Shown: in pieces, positions 54,077 through 64,000 of the stretch
How the letters are laid out: each line of letters opens with the position of its first letter
Position numbering within the stretch: position 1 is the stretch's first letter
From: Microthyrium microscopicum
Taxonomy: Eukaryota > Ascomycota > Dothideomycetes > Microthyriales > Microthyriaceae
Reading direction: 5' to 3'
DNA: 64,000 nt
Assembly (NCBI GenBank): GCA_010405405.1
Contig: MU004232.1
Location: 2,189,481 to 2,253,480 of the forward strand
Translations under genes and position numbers: made by a program
Notes under the pieces: generated by a model
Told to the model about the DNA's origin: nothing
The model's database searches: none
Seen by the model: only the letters and a program-made list of their open reading frames with translations

Positions 54077-55212
54077 TTCTACGTTTTTGAACCAGCTTCA
54101 TGAACAGCGCTGCTTGTAAGACGTTGTCTTTAAGAGTATACATAAGTAGAGTACCTTGTAGAATAGCAAATTTCCGCTCGATAATTGGGTTTTGGGATGT
54201 TCAAGATTTGCCCAATCTATTCAAGACAATGACATCTCAGACCCACCCGAGAATAGCACCGAGAACAGATCTCAATCATTGAATCGTTACAATGTTTTTG
54301 ACGTAGATTTTACCAGCAGGTTATAAAGAATTCGTAAGTCAGCCACTATCAAAATATGGCCGCCGGATGAAGTTGTGACGATGAACATGAAAATGATGTC
54401 TACCATCACATTCGATGGGCAAGAATGCACTCGATGGGAGCACGGCGAAATTCTGACCGAAAACTGACATGCTCGAAAATATGAAAGTGTTCCAAAGCAT
54501 GAGGAGGTCATTCTTGAAAGTGAGCCAACCTCGAGCCAGTAGATGGACAGAATACCTTGATATGTAGCATTATTCCATGAAGGTCGATGAGCAAGAATGT
54601 ACTTGAAAAGTGTCGTAGTGGATGGTACATCATCACGAAGAAGCTCTAGAGTCCGCTTGATTTGTGAAAGTTCAGGCTCAACCGCGTCGAGATCTGCTCG
54701 TGAATCCCGAACAGAGCGTATGAACTTGTAGATTATTTGAGACGTGGATGCACTAAGCTCTATGGCAGTAATAGATCAGAGTCGACGGGAGAAGGAGCTA
54801 TTTCGATTGTCAGTCGACAGTCCGGGAAATAGTCGTGATTGGAATTCTCGCAGAAAGTCAGAATCAGTAGCATTCTCCCATCAAGTGCGTTGGCTACCAC
54901 CGCACTTGCTAACCAAAAGTTGCTTAATCTCCAATCGCACTGCATTAAATAAGCACCCGTTCACGCACTCGATGGAGAAGATCGCATTCCATAAGGAACA
55001 TAGCAACTGGCCGATATCCAAGTCGCTGGAAGAAATCAATGTGTGCAGTGTAGATATTTTTAATCTAGAATGTCAAGATAGATACAAGAAAGGAGTATGC
55101 CCAACATCCAACATTACAAGTCTGAAATCATATCATGTATAACCCACCCCTGAGACCTCTACCGATGATCCTTCTCATGCCTAAACTCCATGCATCCAAA
55201 GCATATATACGT
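54077..55212. other. Intergenic, about 1.1 kb, with STAND-type remnant
   Basis: Apart from the fragment at 54556-54775 no gene is supported. A 132-codon plus-strand frame at 54744-55142 overlaps it and has no motif. Confidence 0.5.
54556..54775 (-). pseudogene. Remnant of fungal STAND-protein N-terminal domain
   Basis: After a TGA at 54776-54778 the minus strand reads SITAIELSASTSQIIYKFIR, then SVRDSRADLDAVEPELSQIK, then RTLELLRDDV. This helical pattern (F-I-R-x-x-R-x-A-R-x-D-L-D-A-V-x-x-E-L-x-x-L/I-x-x-x-L-E-L-L) is typical of the N-terminal domain of fungal NACHT/NB-ARC (STAND) and related ankyrin proteins. It ends at a possible donor AAG|GTATT at 54555. No start codon precedes it in frame, and no long coding region follows, only short frames that break. 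It is therefore judged a truncated or decayed copy. Such proteins act in non-self recognition. Confidence 0.4.
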
Positions 55213-56998
55213 CTAAAGCAAAGCGAATAGACCAGCCGCTGCCATAGCAGCACCAATGACACCGCCACTGATTCCATAAGCCGATGAAGCTGCACCCTTT
55301 TTGCCCGAACTGCTGCTGGATCCGCCACTTTGCGAGGTGTTACTGCTAGTGGTTGCGCCGCTGGGTAGGTTAGACCCGGTCTGCTTGTTGAGCGCCAATC
55401 CTGTTATGGCAGTGCCGCTGCTGGAAAGAACTTTTTGCGTGACGCTTGTGGAAGTCACGTCAACGAGCTTGCCCTGTTGAGGCTTGCTGATGCCGTTGGC
55501 GATCAATGCGTCGGTGCCGGCTGGCGCAGTAGGCAATACCCAGGAGGTATTAAATCCTTGTTGGGTAATAAGGCTGGCATCGCACTTGACTGGTGCAGGA
55601 TTTGTGCTTGGAAGGGTAGTTACGAGGTTTTTGTCGATCTTGTTGTACTGTCCCTGGAGGTTGTCAAAGTCTTTGAGGAGTTGAACTGAGCCATCAGAAT
55701 TGATGGTCACGAGGCCGTAGTTAGAAGTCTCCTGACTGTACTCGTATACGAGTCCACCATTGAAGTCAGTCATGTTTGGACCGTATAGCGCTTGTACTTC
55801 ATTAAAGACGCGAGGTACACCGGCGGGTAAGTTGCAACCGTATTCAGAAAAGAAGACAGGTACGCTGGTAGATTGGAAATCCGAAACGAGGGTGTTGTAG
55901 CCAGCACTCTGGAAGGTGGCCGCTGCGCCACACCAGGAGTAAGAATTGAGACCGAACAGTTCACCGCGGGTGATGTCGTTGGCATCTCCGTTGATCGCGC
56001 AGGTCAGGTAGTTCCAGGTGTCCGTGAGGACTTCGCGCACATCAGCGGCGGAGTAGCCAACGGGAATGTGACGCGTAGACTGTTTGGCGATGTACTGCCT
56101 TAGATCACGTTGAATGGCCTGTTAAGCACTTGTTAGGCCAAAGCAGAGTCACTGGGAAGATACCGACTCACCCGGATATAAGGAGGATTGGATCCGGCAG
56201 TTGGAATGTCGTTGATGACTTCGTTTCCAGCGAAGAAAGCGAGAGTATTTGGATAACCTTTGAAGTTTTCAACTAGAATTTGTCAGCGTACGATCATTTC
56301 CATCAAATAATGTGGTAGCAAAGCCGTTGCTGGACAATTGGTGATCTGCTGGAACGCCGTTCGATCTTGCCATGATCACAATCCAGCAGATTATCCAAGG
56401 TTTCCGATGAGATTTGCACGCTTGGGGAACTCACCTTGGCCGAAAATGTAGGTGAGATATGCACTGTTATAAGACGAGGCAGGATCGGCACGATTCAGAC
56501 TCATGAAAGGAGAGTTGACGTCGACGATAACGTAAATGCCTGCTGCATTGAAGATACTCATGCAGGCATCGTGGTTGGTTTGAGGGTTGACGTTGTAGAC
56601 GCGAATGGTGTTGACCTAGAAATATTAGTATCAGAATTAGAAGGGAGTCTTATTGCATACGCCTAATTGCTGCATAATAACAGCATCGCGCAAGCACACA
56701 GAACTGTCACTGAGTACATCTTTGCCAGTGCTGGGATCAAAACTAGCTTGACCGCCGGGTTGGTAGCTGTTGTAAATTAGCCCTATTCGATGAACAACAT
56801 GAAGAGCAAGCATACTCGACGCCGATGATCTGTAGACGCTTGTTGGTGGCAGTATCGACGAAAGCTATTCCTTTGGTATCTGCGGTATCGACGGCGGAGA
56901 CGAGGACGCTAAGAACGGCTGCCACAAAGGCTCGTGTCTTGATTGTAGATTAGCGAGGAAACATGTTTCACAGAGATCGGGGACCTTACAACGAGCAT
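55213..56998 (-). CDS. GPI-anchored 1,3-beta-glucanosyltransferase (GH72, Gel/Gas)
   Basis: Exons 56990-56998, 56816-56937, 56661-56766, 56435-56615, 56172-56272 and 55213-56118 (reading order) encode 474 aa. It elongates cell-wall beta-1,3-glucan by transglycosylation at the outer plasma membrane. A signal peptide starts MLVTRAFVAAVLSVLVSA, and the first coding exon is only nine nucleotides. VDYQPGG and NTIRVYNVNP are family blocks. AFFAGNEVIND gives the acid/base Glu157 and PVFFSEYGCN the nucleophile Glu265. No cysteine-rich X8/CBM43 domain follows, so it belongs to the subgroup without that module. The tail is Ser/Gly-rich and ends in a hydrophobic GPI signal (GGVIGAAMAAAGLFALL). Confidence 0.94.
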
Positions 56999-58390
56999 GG
57001 TGGCGCGGCTTGAGGATTGAACGTCAGGCGTATAGAATATGAGCTAGAAGTAACACAATTCGGCAAAATGTGGATTCTAATAAGTGGATCGAATGGGTTG
57101 TACAAGTCGCGGGATTGGACTCTGGAGAAGGTAACACAACGGGCTTCAAGCGACAGCAAAGCGAGCGAGCGAGCGAGCAAATGATGAGGCGCGGAGAACG
57201 ACCGACAAATGGTAAACAAAGATGCAAGGCAATTGAAAGCAAACAGAGGTTGAATATGAAAGAACAAGTGGTAGAGGGGAAGGATGCAGGATGGGAGATG
57301 GAATGTATGAACGGTAGGGGTTCTCGGGGGTTTGGTGTTGACTTTCTGGGGTTGCAAGGATGATGCACTGTTCGCTCACTGGTCCCAGTCTCAACAACCT
57401 AAATCTACCAAAGAGGGCGAATCGGAACGACTGATCCTAGATTTTAGTAATTGTTTCCAAAAAAGTGTAGAGAGAGTTGCGAAATATGAAGATGGAGAAA
57501 GAAAATACCAAAGAAAAAGTCGAGTTTTTTTCTCATTATACCTTTTCTGGTTATCGGGCGGGGATCCGGCTTCGAGACTAGAGCAGAGTAGTGGTCCACA
57601 TCGAAAAGGACTCTCTGCGAATTCAATCATTTCTATTTGATTGATGCATGCATCTTCTTAGATACACCTGCATAGACTACTGCGATCCCCATAACATACC
57701 AGGTACAGCTGCTGGACAAGAAACGGCACTTCCCTATCTGCCTCGCTGGCTCATATTTGCCACGCCTTCTTACCTACTAGTAGCAATATATTTCCCACTG
57801 AGACTTGTCAAGAACAACAAAAAGGTTGGCAAAATGTTAATGTTCATGCCTGCCTCAAATGTTGATTATTTGCACATGAGGTTGTCAACTCGCACGGTCA
57901 TTGCACCAGGAGTTGCTCACGCTGGGTCAGGCATGTTTTAGTTCTTGCACTATCCCCAATGAGATGTTCGTACAGTAAGTCTATATGACATTTGATGCTG
58001 TTGTTCCTGCAGTATTCAAAGCATCAGACAAGGCTGAGGATGGTTGAAAAGGGGCGAGGCTGAAAAGAGCAGGGTTGCAGACGCACCACACGCCAAATCC
58101 CTGTGCCACGCGACACAGGCAGGCAGCTTGACTCTTCCACTTTGAACTCTCAACTCTTCCAACATCTTCCACAACCTTCATCTCAACTACAACTTCTCCG
58201 TACCTGCTACCCTCTATCATATTCTTTGACGCTGTCTCATTCCGGTCAATTGTAAGTCTTCCAACAGCTTCTGTCAAAAGCCAACCGACTCATAACCCCG
58301 CAGCAAAAGTTCTATACACTCCACTCATCCCGTCCTCCAAGCTGAAGCTTCAACTCCACAAAATCCTTCCTTACTCCGATTATTGTCGAA
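56999..58390. other. Divergent intergenic region, about 1.4 kb
   Basis: Upstream DNA of the GH72 gene (minus) and of the RGG-box gene (plus). A GCGA/GAGC tetranucleotide run occurs at 57161-57178. Several overlapping open frames around 57020-57640 are composition-driven and not called. Confidence 0.55.
57161..57178. repeat. Short (GCGA)n microsatellite
   Basis: About four and a half perfect GCGA tetranucleotide units in the GH72 upstream region, in purine-rich DNA of the plus strand. Confidence 0.8.
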
Positions 58391-60115
58391 ATGGCCTCCG
58401 CTGCACTTCACACTATCACAAACAAACTTGCTCATCCTACCAAGAGCTCATCTGAAGTCAAGAGCAAGAAGAAGAAGGGCGCCGCGAAGGCTCTTGAACC
58501 TGCTGCCACCAACAGCAAAGACTCAAGCGCCTTAAACAGTCCCCGCAATGGCGCTGTCGATGACCTTGGAGAAGGAGAGAATGCTCATGTGCGCGAAACT
58601 CTCAAGTACGTTCATATTACATTGCGCTTCAGAAATTATTGCTAGGAAGATGACTGACTAGCCGCAGACAAATCCGCAACATCAACAAAAAACTGGTAAG
58701 TCTTTTTGAGATCCCTATTCACTATTCTTCTTCTTCCTAGGAAATCCATGTGTCAATTGCAAGCTGGCAGTTGTTGGCGTACTGCCATGCTGTTGTCCAT
58801 GCTTATCCCCAGTCCCATTGCAAATACTTGTTCTCACCTAGTTATGATTCTAACTTTTCAGAATGCCATGACCAAACTTGATGCGATTATTGCCGAAAAT
58901 CCCGGCATCTCCCTTGATGAACTTGTGGCTACCCGCAAGATCAACAACGACCAAAAGGCTCAGGCTACTAAAAAGCCTCACCTCCAGGCACAAGTAAGCT
59001 CGCTCGAGGCGCAGCTTACAGTATACCGCGAGTTGGAAGAGGCATACGAGAAGAAGTCATCTAAGGACAAGGCATCTCTTCTTGCTGCTCATGCGGACGA
59101 AATCGAGAAAGTGCGCATGGAAACTGAGTTGAAGGCTAAGAGCGATCTTCAGCAACAGCTTCGGACCCAACTTCTTACATTTTCCCAATTCCTAGCTGCT
59201 GCTGCCAACCGACGAAACACAGGAGAGGATGATAGTGAGGAAGGAAAGGCATTCGAGGGCGCGTTGTTACTTGTCTACGGAGGCGACCTTAATGCGGTCG
59301 AGGCTGCCGAGAAAATCATCGCTGGCTCAGAAGACAAGGTACTAGGCGTCGACGGAAGCCCCGTCAACTGCACCTGTAAGAATCTCATCCTTTCAAATTA
59401 TCACAATGACTAATCCACTTCAGACGCGCGCATTAAAGCGCTATCCCTCATCGATATGCCACCTCTTGAGTACGAAGACACAACCACCGCTCAAGCTCCT
59501 ACTTCCGACCCTACCATCACTCATGCTGGCCTGACTGAACTCAATGATCTTACCACCGCCGAAATCACCAATGGCGCCTCCAACTCATCTCACCACACCA
59601 GTTCTGCTCCTGCTAATGCCGGAATTGACTCTGGCGCATCCAACGCTGCAGCAGACGCCCAATGGGACCCATCCCGCCCTGGTGCGCAAGAAGACCCTAT
59701 GGCCGAAAGCTATGAAATAGTTCCCCGCAACCCATCCGAAGTCGACAACCCAACTCCAATTCAAGGCATTTCCGCACAGCAAAGCTGGAGCGACGAAGTG
59801 ACCGCCGCCGCCGTGGATAACACATGGGGCGAAAACCAGCCCATTGGCGATGATAGTGCATGGACACCTGCACGCGCTACTCAGGGCAACAACACCTGGC
59901 CTGACAGCCCACCACGCGATGCGGTTCCAACCAACGGCGACGATGGCTTCCAAGAGGTACGACAGCATCGCGGTGGCCGAGCGAACAATGACCGTGGTGA
60001 TCGTGGTGGACGAGGACGCGGAGGCCGAGGCCGTGGCTTCAGAGGAGGTGATCGAGGTGGACGAGGACGTGGAGGACCTCGCGGAGGTCGTGGCCGAGGA
60101 GAGTCTTCCACCTAG
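58391..60115 (+). CDS. Coiled-coil RGG-box protein (Yag7-like), probably RNA-associated
   Basis: Exons 58391-58605, 58668-58695, 58862-59375 and 59424-60115 encode 482 aa. Exon 2 is only 28 nt. The N-terminus is basic and disordered. Residues about 75-180 form a helical/coiled-coil region: IRNINKKLNAMTKLDAIIAE, LDELVATRKINNDQKAQATK, then a long heptad stretch to LLTFSQFLAAA. The middle is acidic and Asn/Thr/Ser-rich, with WSDE and NTWGEN. The tail has about ten RGG/RGR repeats typical of arginine-methylated RNA-binding proteins. The layout matches a fungal family related to Yag7 and caprin-like translation factors. That name is tentative. Confidence 0.82.
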
Positions 60116-60477
60116 GATGTGGAAGTTTTCTAAGCGCCAGAAAGACACGGAATGGAAAGAAGGAATACAGACCAAACAAATGCGTCTCACGACTCAACGC
60201 TGGCTGTTCTTTGTTTGAAGCATAATTATAGTACAGCATGCATTGCGAGCGTGGCTTTTTTTGCACTGCTTATCGAGTCTGTCTTACTACAGTTCTCGAT
60301 TTGGGATCCGCAACAGGTATCTCGATGTGTAGGCTAATATACTGTGGCAAAAAGAAATGAAAATGAATAATCTTGGCTTGCTCTGCTTGCTCGGATTTGA
60401 TGGCCTTTGTACTATATACAGGCAAATCCAACTATGTCTTCTGCTGTATGGATATCTTCCGGTGTTTTCGTGGCTCA
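60116..60477. other. Convergent 3' spacer, about 360 bp
   Basis: Between the stops of the RGG-box gene (plus) and the coiled-coil gene (minus). No feature was seen. Confidence 0.6.
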
Positions 60478-60978
60478 TTAATCGTTCCAGACGCTTTCTT
60501 TTAGTCGTTCTTCCTCCTTCTTCCGTGCACGCTCTTCTTCTCGCCGCTTCTTCTCAGCTTCCAGCTGTGCCTTTTGAAAGCGTCGTTGATCGTCTGTTGG
60601 TCGCATGCGTATACCCAACGACGCAGCGATCATACGGTTCGCTACAGCGGTCGTTTTCTCCGGCCGTTTCTCGCTGCTTGATCCGCGTAGTTGTGGTGCT
60701 GGTGATGAGAGATATGGTGCGTCGAATGCCGGTTCTGAAGTCGTTGGGGCTTTGGTATCCTTGTCATCCTCTTCGGCCTCATATTCTGGCCCAGATTCGT
60801 CTTCTTTTGATATAGGCTTGGTGGCTTCCACTGGATCATCGTCGGAGTTCACATCGTCTTCCCAGGAATCTGCGACTTCTTTTACTTTTTTCTTTGGGGC
60901 TGGTTTCTTGGTAGGGGTGTCTGATATTGATAGCTTGGCCATGTCCAGATTTGTCGGGTCCTTTGACGTTGAGGTCAT
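60478..60978 (-). CDS. Small charged coiled-coil protein, unknown function
   Basis: A single exon, 166 aa. The N-terminus has a PTKKPAPKKKVKEVADSWED basic-to-acidic switch, then an acidic disordered part (DDVNSDDDP.., EYEAEEDDKD). The C-terminal 55 residues look conserved: KRPEKTTAVANRMIAASLGI, a short linker, then a highly charged single helix (EAEKKRREEERARKKEEE), ending in KESVWND. No signal, membrane segment or catalytic motif. The composition suggests a nuclear or ribosome-associated accessory protein. I do not recognise the family. Confidence 0.75.
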   Translation of the reverse strand: MTSTSKDPTNLDMAKLSISDTPTKKPAPKKKVKEVADSWEDDVNSDDDPVEATKPISKEDESGPEYEAEEDDKDTKAPTTSEPAFDAPYLSSPAPQLRGSSSEKRPEKTTAVANRMIAASLGIRMRPTDDQRRFQKAQLEAEKKRREEERARKKEEERLKESVWND

Positions 60979-61369
60979 GGTTTATGATCTAATGCTGATT
61001 TTAGAATCCTGCTCTGGCAGTGATGATGGATGCGGAATATGCACAAAGCTAATGGATGCTATATCTGGCTGTCTGTTAGGTAGTATTTGAGGAGTTTGAG
61101 GCGAGGCATGGGGAAGGAGTGATATTGAATGGACTACGCTAAGCTGCTTTGGGCTTGACAAATAACTACCAGTCTCGACTCTTAGGCTCGACAAGTTCCT
61201 TCCCTCAACCTCCATTTTGTTTTCGAGCTGCTTCTTTGCCATGGGCAGTACTCAGTCGCGCGCGTATCCTGATGATATACCATAGCTATGGGCCATGGCG
61301 TTCTTTTCAGAACGCCTGGTGGCTGTACAAGGCCCCATCGCCATCACAAGACAATAGGTAACAGCAAAT
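60979..61369. other. Intergenic, about 390 bp
   Basis: Between the coiled-coil gene start and the lipase 3' end, both minus strand. No feature was seen. Confidence 0.6.
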
Positions 61370-62389
61370 CTAACAGCCCGTATTCCCTGACAGGTGAATC
61401 ATATAGTTTCGGTGCTCAGTGGGGTCGTTCAAGTGGTTAGTTATGTTACCAGGCTTTCCATCTATTCCCAGGTCAGACTCTTGCTCAGCAAGCATGACAA
61501 TGTCGCTCTGAGCTGGCGACAGATCTTCCTTTGTGATGTAATACTCGGGCCCAAAATGCCTCCAGACAGAATTGTAAGAACTCTTGTGGGGTATTTGAGG
61601 CACTTCGTCCTTGTGGTGTGTAACGCGGTATATTTTTGAAATCTTGGGACCATTGGCGGTATACCAGTCAGCCCAAGCTTGATTGCCTAGTCGAGGAGAG
61701 GCATAAGAAAGCTGCGAAACGAGTCAGATAGTTGAAGCATTAGTTTGAGATGTTGACATACCAGTGTCACTGGACTACTTGTAAAGTTGCCTTGAATGTC
61801 GACTGCAGCAAAAGTGGCCACGCCTGCACCCAGACTATGTCCAAGCACAAGAATCGGAGAATTTGCGTGGCCAACAAGTGCTTGCTTGATGGTTGCGATG
61901 ATACCTGTACTCACGACTTCCCAGTCATTCAAGAATGCTCCCATGACTTGGCAGCCGGAACACCAGAAGTCGACGGGTGTTTGAAAGACATTGAAGTCAT
62001 CCAGAAACTGTTTTCCTGATTTTGACCCTTGAAAGGCAACGACGATGTTGTTTCCTGATCTTGCAACGTAGCCGACAGCACCACTGTTGCTGAAGGTACC
62101 AAGGATCGTTGCGCCAGAGGCCTAGAAGGTATCAGAGGGACTTTCAAGATTCTCACAGGTATAGTGAATCGTCGAAACCTACCTGAGGACAAATATCGGA
62201 ACCAGTTCCTGTGCAAGTGACGGATTTGGATCCAGCTTTGGTATTGCTATCACAATATGCCGCAGCTGCAAAGTTGGCACCTTGAAGTAGACTATTGAAG
62301 TCTGCTGAGGATATAGCAGTTGAGGTTGATAACGGAGAGCCGACAGCGCTCTTGATTGAGCATAAGAGATAAAGTAGAGGAAGCTTCAT
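61370..62389 (-). CDS. Secreted class 3 lipase (feruloyl-esterase-A-like fold)
   Basis: Exons 62183-62389, 61762-62121 and 61370-61711 (reading order) encode 302 aa. A signal peptide covers about 1-17. VAFQGSKS gives the oxyanion-hole strand, VLGHSLGAGVATFAA the nucleophile Ser165 in GHSLG, YRVTHHKDEVPQIP the catalytic Asp, and YMIHLSG the catalytic His near the C-terminus. This is the complete Lipase_3 triad in the usual order and spacing. Such enzymes hydrolyse triacylglycerols or, in the faeA branch, feruloyl esters. The choice cannot be made here. It is extracellular. Confidence 0.94.
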
Positions 62390-63426
62390 CTTGGAAAAGG
62401 TATGGACTTAATGAATTGACAACTTGATAAAGAATTGAACTGACTTGAGATAGAACTGAACTAAAGACAACAGACATATCGCGACACTTAAATAGTTTCT
62501 CTCCATCATTATCCACACGAAAATCTTAAGATACAGCATTATGGCCTGTCAGGTCATGGAAGCATTCATTTTCACGACAACACATCAATACTCCATGATC
62601 TTCAGGACGAAATACTAAGCGAGCTCATCATGACTGTAGACTAACGAGTCTCTTCTCTCTCCAACTGGGGATTTAGCTATAGTTTCGGAGAATACAAACA
62701 TTGACACTGGTCACTACCAGGATACTATTATGCAACCACGGTCTTGGATACCTACTTCGAGCTTTTGTAGGATCCAGTGGCTTGATCCTACAACATCGTC
62801 AACGTACCAACCCCTGCACTTGTTGGCATTCATTCCTTCTCGACAAACCTGAACAGATATTGAGGAGCTTACTTTCCGCATTCGTCGCATTTTGCATTCC
62901 TTCCAACTTTTAGTCAGGTCTAAGCAATTTATTATTGGACATAACACCGGAAAGTTATACTCTATAGGCCTCTTGATCGCTGCGGTCCGCGTAATGGTTT
63001 GCGGCACGATCCGTAGCTGGGATCAAATCCTAGAACACACAGCTCGTATACGGAGTAAAGTCCTTTCTCGCATAATTATCCAAGTAGCTAATGTCCAATT
63101 CTAAGTATAACGTCCGAAAATGCCCAAGGGGACCAATACTTCGCAAATCCTACTGCAGTGCTGTCATGCATCTCTAGGTATGGTCCAACCATGAATCTTT
63201 GGTGCGAAGCTCTTGGTATTATTCATCATTTCGATCGCCGAGCGGCGGGATGGCTTAGTAGAGATGGCAAAGATATAGTTCAAACAACTTGGGTGTCACA
63301 TCATACAACAGAGACTTCTGAGCAGTGATATCTGCAGTCATCAGATATCAAAGAAAAGGCTTTGAATACTAATTGAACAAGGTTTTCGCTATTCGGATGC
63401 GACTATCCTAATTGATTACGAATTCG
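62390..63426. other. Intergenic, about 1 kb, with a dispersed gene fragment
   Basis: Upstream of the lipase and downstream of the MFS gene. Apart from the fragment at 63191-63328, nothing is supported. Confidence 0.55.
63191..63328 (+). pseudogene. Fragment homologous to the C-terminus of the 36856-38478 orphan protein
   Basis: The plus strand reads LWCEALGIIHHFDRRAAGWL, then SRDGKDIVQTTW and a TGA at 63326-63328. Aligned with WCQALSLIYHFDRRAAGWLC of the 540-aa orphan on the opposite strand 25 kb away, most residues match, and the underlying DNA is clearly similar. The match begins at about 63179 (YG..M) and may reach weakly further upstream, but no full gene precedes it. It is a truncated paralogue or relic. 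Confidence 0.65.
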
Positions 63427-64000
63427 CTATACCGACTCTTTTGACCAGACTCCACGTGCTCTCAACCGTTTTCCGTATATGAAAAAGAGATATGGAATGG
63501 GAATGAGAGCTATCGAAATGAACCCAAAGACTGATATTCCCCAGCTCACACCCATATTGTGCAGCATAGGCGTGATGAACAAAGGGAAAGCGGCCGCAAA
63601 CGAAGATCGAATAAAGGTATTGGCAGCCACTGCTGACGCTGAATACTTCTGAAATGTGTCGATCAAATAGTTTAGCGCCGCCTGAAAAATTGTGAAGAAT
63701 CCCAAGCCAAAGCAAACTGCGCCAATTACGGGGGCAATCCAATGAAATTTGGGATCAGCTGTCCAGGCAAAGATGAATAGGCCGATAGAGAAGAAGACAG
63801 ATCCAAACATCATTGGAGGAAGTCGGGCTTCAGGAACAGGCCTGTTACCTGCTTGCTTGTAGCGCTTGAGGTAGTATTTCTGGTTGAAGTAGTTTACCAC
63901 ACCACCTAAGCAGATTCCAATCAGAACAGCTAGAAAAGGAAGTGATCCGACCAGCTGATTCCATCCCCGTAGTTCTTCGAAGACGATTGGAAAAGCCCCA
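63427..64000 (-). CDS. Major facilitator superfamily transporter, C-terminal part (5' truncated by window edge)
   Basis: The open frame runs from the window end (64000) to a stop at 63427-63429, with about 190 residues visible. It reads GAFPIVFEELRGWNQLVGSL, a TM segment, a basic cytosolic loop (NYFNQKYYLKRYKQAGNRP), PEARLPPMMFGSVFFSIGLF, then four further hydrophobic helices, including FQAALNYLIDTFQKYSASAVAANTFIRS. This is the second half of a 12-TM DHA1-type drug/polyamine proton antiporter (Tpo1/Flr1-like), ending in a basic tail GKRLRARGVWSKESV. The first half lies beyond the window. Confidence 0.88.
   Translation of the reverse strand, partial: GAFPIVFEELRGWNQLVGSLPFLAVLIGICLGGVVNYFNQKYYLKRYKQAGNRPVPEARLPPMMFGSVFFSIGLFIFAWTADPKFHWIAPVIGAVCFGLGFFTIFQAALNYLIDTFQKYSASAVAANTFIRSSFAAAFPLFITPMLHNMGVSWGISVFGFISIALIPIPYLFFIYGKRLRARGVWSKESV

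Noticed and set aside
57020-57640. Several overlapping frames of about 100 codons on both strands upstream of the RGG-box gene
   Set aside because: They arise from purine/pyrimidine-biased promoter DNA and show no motif.

Overview
This window is nuclear DNA of a filamentous ascomycete (Pezizomycotina). Nearly all genes carry short spliceosomal introns (about 45-95 nt) with GT..AG ends and CTAAC/CTGAC-like branch points. The gene content is fungal: a GPI-anchored GH72 glucanosyltransferase, a KRE2-type mannosyltransferase, a CSC1/Rsn1 channel, a BBE-type FAD oxidase, a P450 and small secreted proteins. No tRNA, rRNA, CRISPR array or intact transposon was recognised. All coordinates come from reading splice junctions by eye and checking phase. 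Exon models are given in each entry.

Layout. 1-3071: 3' part of a large disordered repeat protein whose 5' end lies outside the window. 3072-6085: gene-poor, with one possible remnant. 6086-8987: a membrane-anchored cupredoxin-like protein and RNase H2 subunit A. 9076-17687 (minus): FAD oxidase, P450 and a GT15 mannosyltransferase. 19429-26976: housekeeping genes for U2 snRNP A', a short conserved protein, the histone H3K36 methyltransferase Set2 and RNase P/MRP subunit Pop4. 27720-30848: an intronless CSC1-type channel. 32020-36658: an SDR, a broken F-box gene and a secreted alpha/beta hydrolase. 36856-41716: an orphan 540-aa protein, a MoaB/CinA-type domain protein, GMF and a DJ-1/PfpI protein. 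42848-48597: a signal-peptide-bearing crotonase, a methyltransferase, Fip1 and inositol polyphosphate multikinase. 48829-54775: small secreted proteins, an acyltransferase-3 membrane protein, a single-pass membrane protein and a STAND-type remnant. 55213-62389: GH72, an RGG-box protein, a coiled-coil protein and a class 3 lipase. 62390-64000: a degraded copy of the C-terminus of the orphan at 36856-38478 and the end of an MFS transporter cut by the window edge.

How the genes work together. Set2, Pop4, Lea1, Fip1 and RNase H2A are independent nucleic-acid or chromatin housekeeping genes. The cell-surface/secretory set (GT15, GH72, acyltransferase, lipase, alpha/beta hydrolase, secreted crotonase, cupredoxin-like protein, cysteine-rich proteins) is scattered rather than clustered. 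The FAD oxidase and P450 are tandem neighbours and could be a small oxidative pair, but no polyketide, peptide or terpene backbone enzyme lies near them.

The items most worth a second look are the three-exon cysteine-rich secreted protein (53524-54076), the competing splice acceptors in the small secreted gene at 48829-49162, the F-box gene broken at Gln-like positions, the dispersed fragment of the orphan family, and the two nested repeat arrays in the first gene. I did not find a convincing new multi-gene system.
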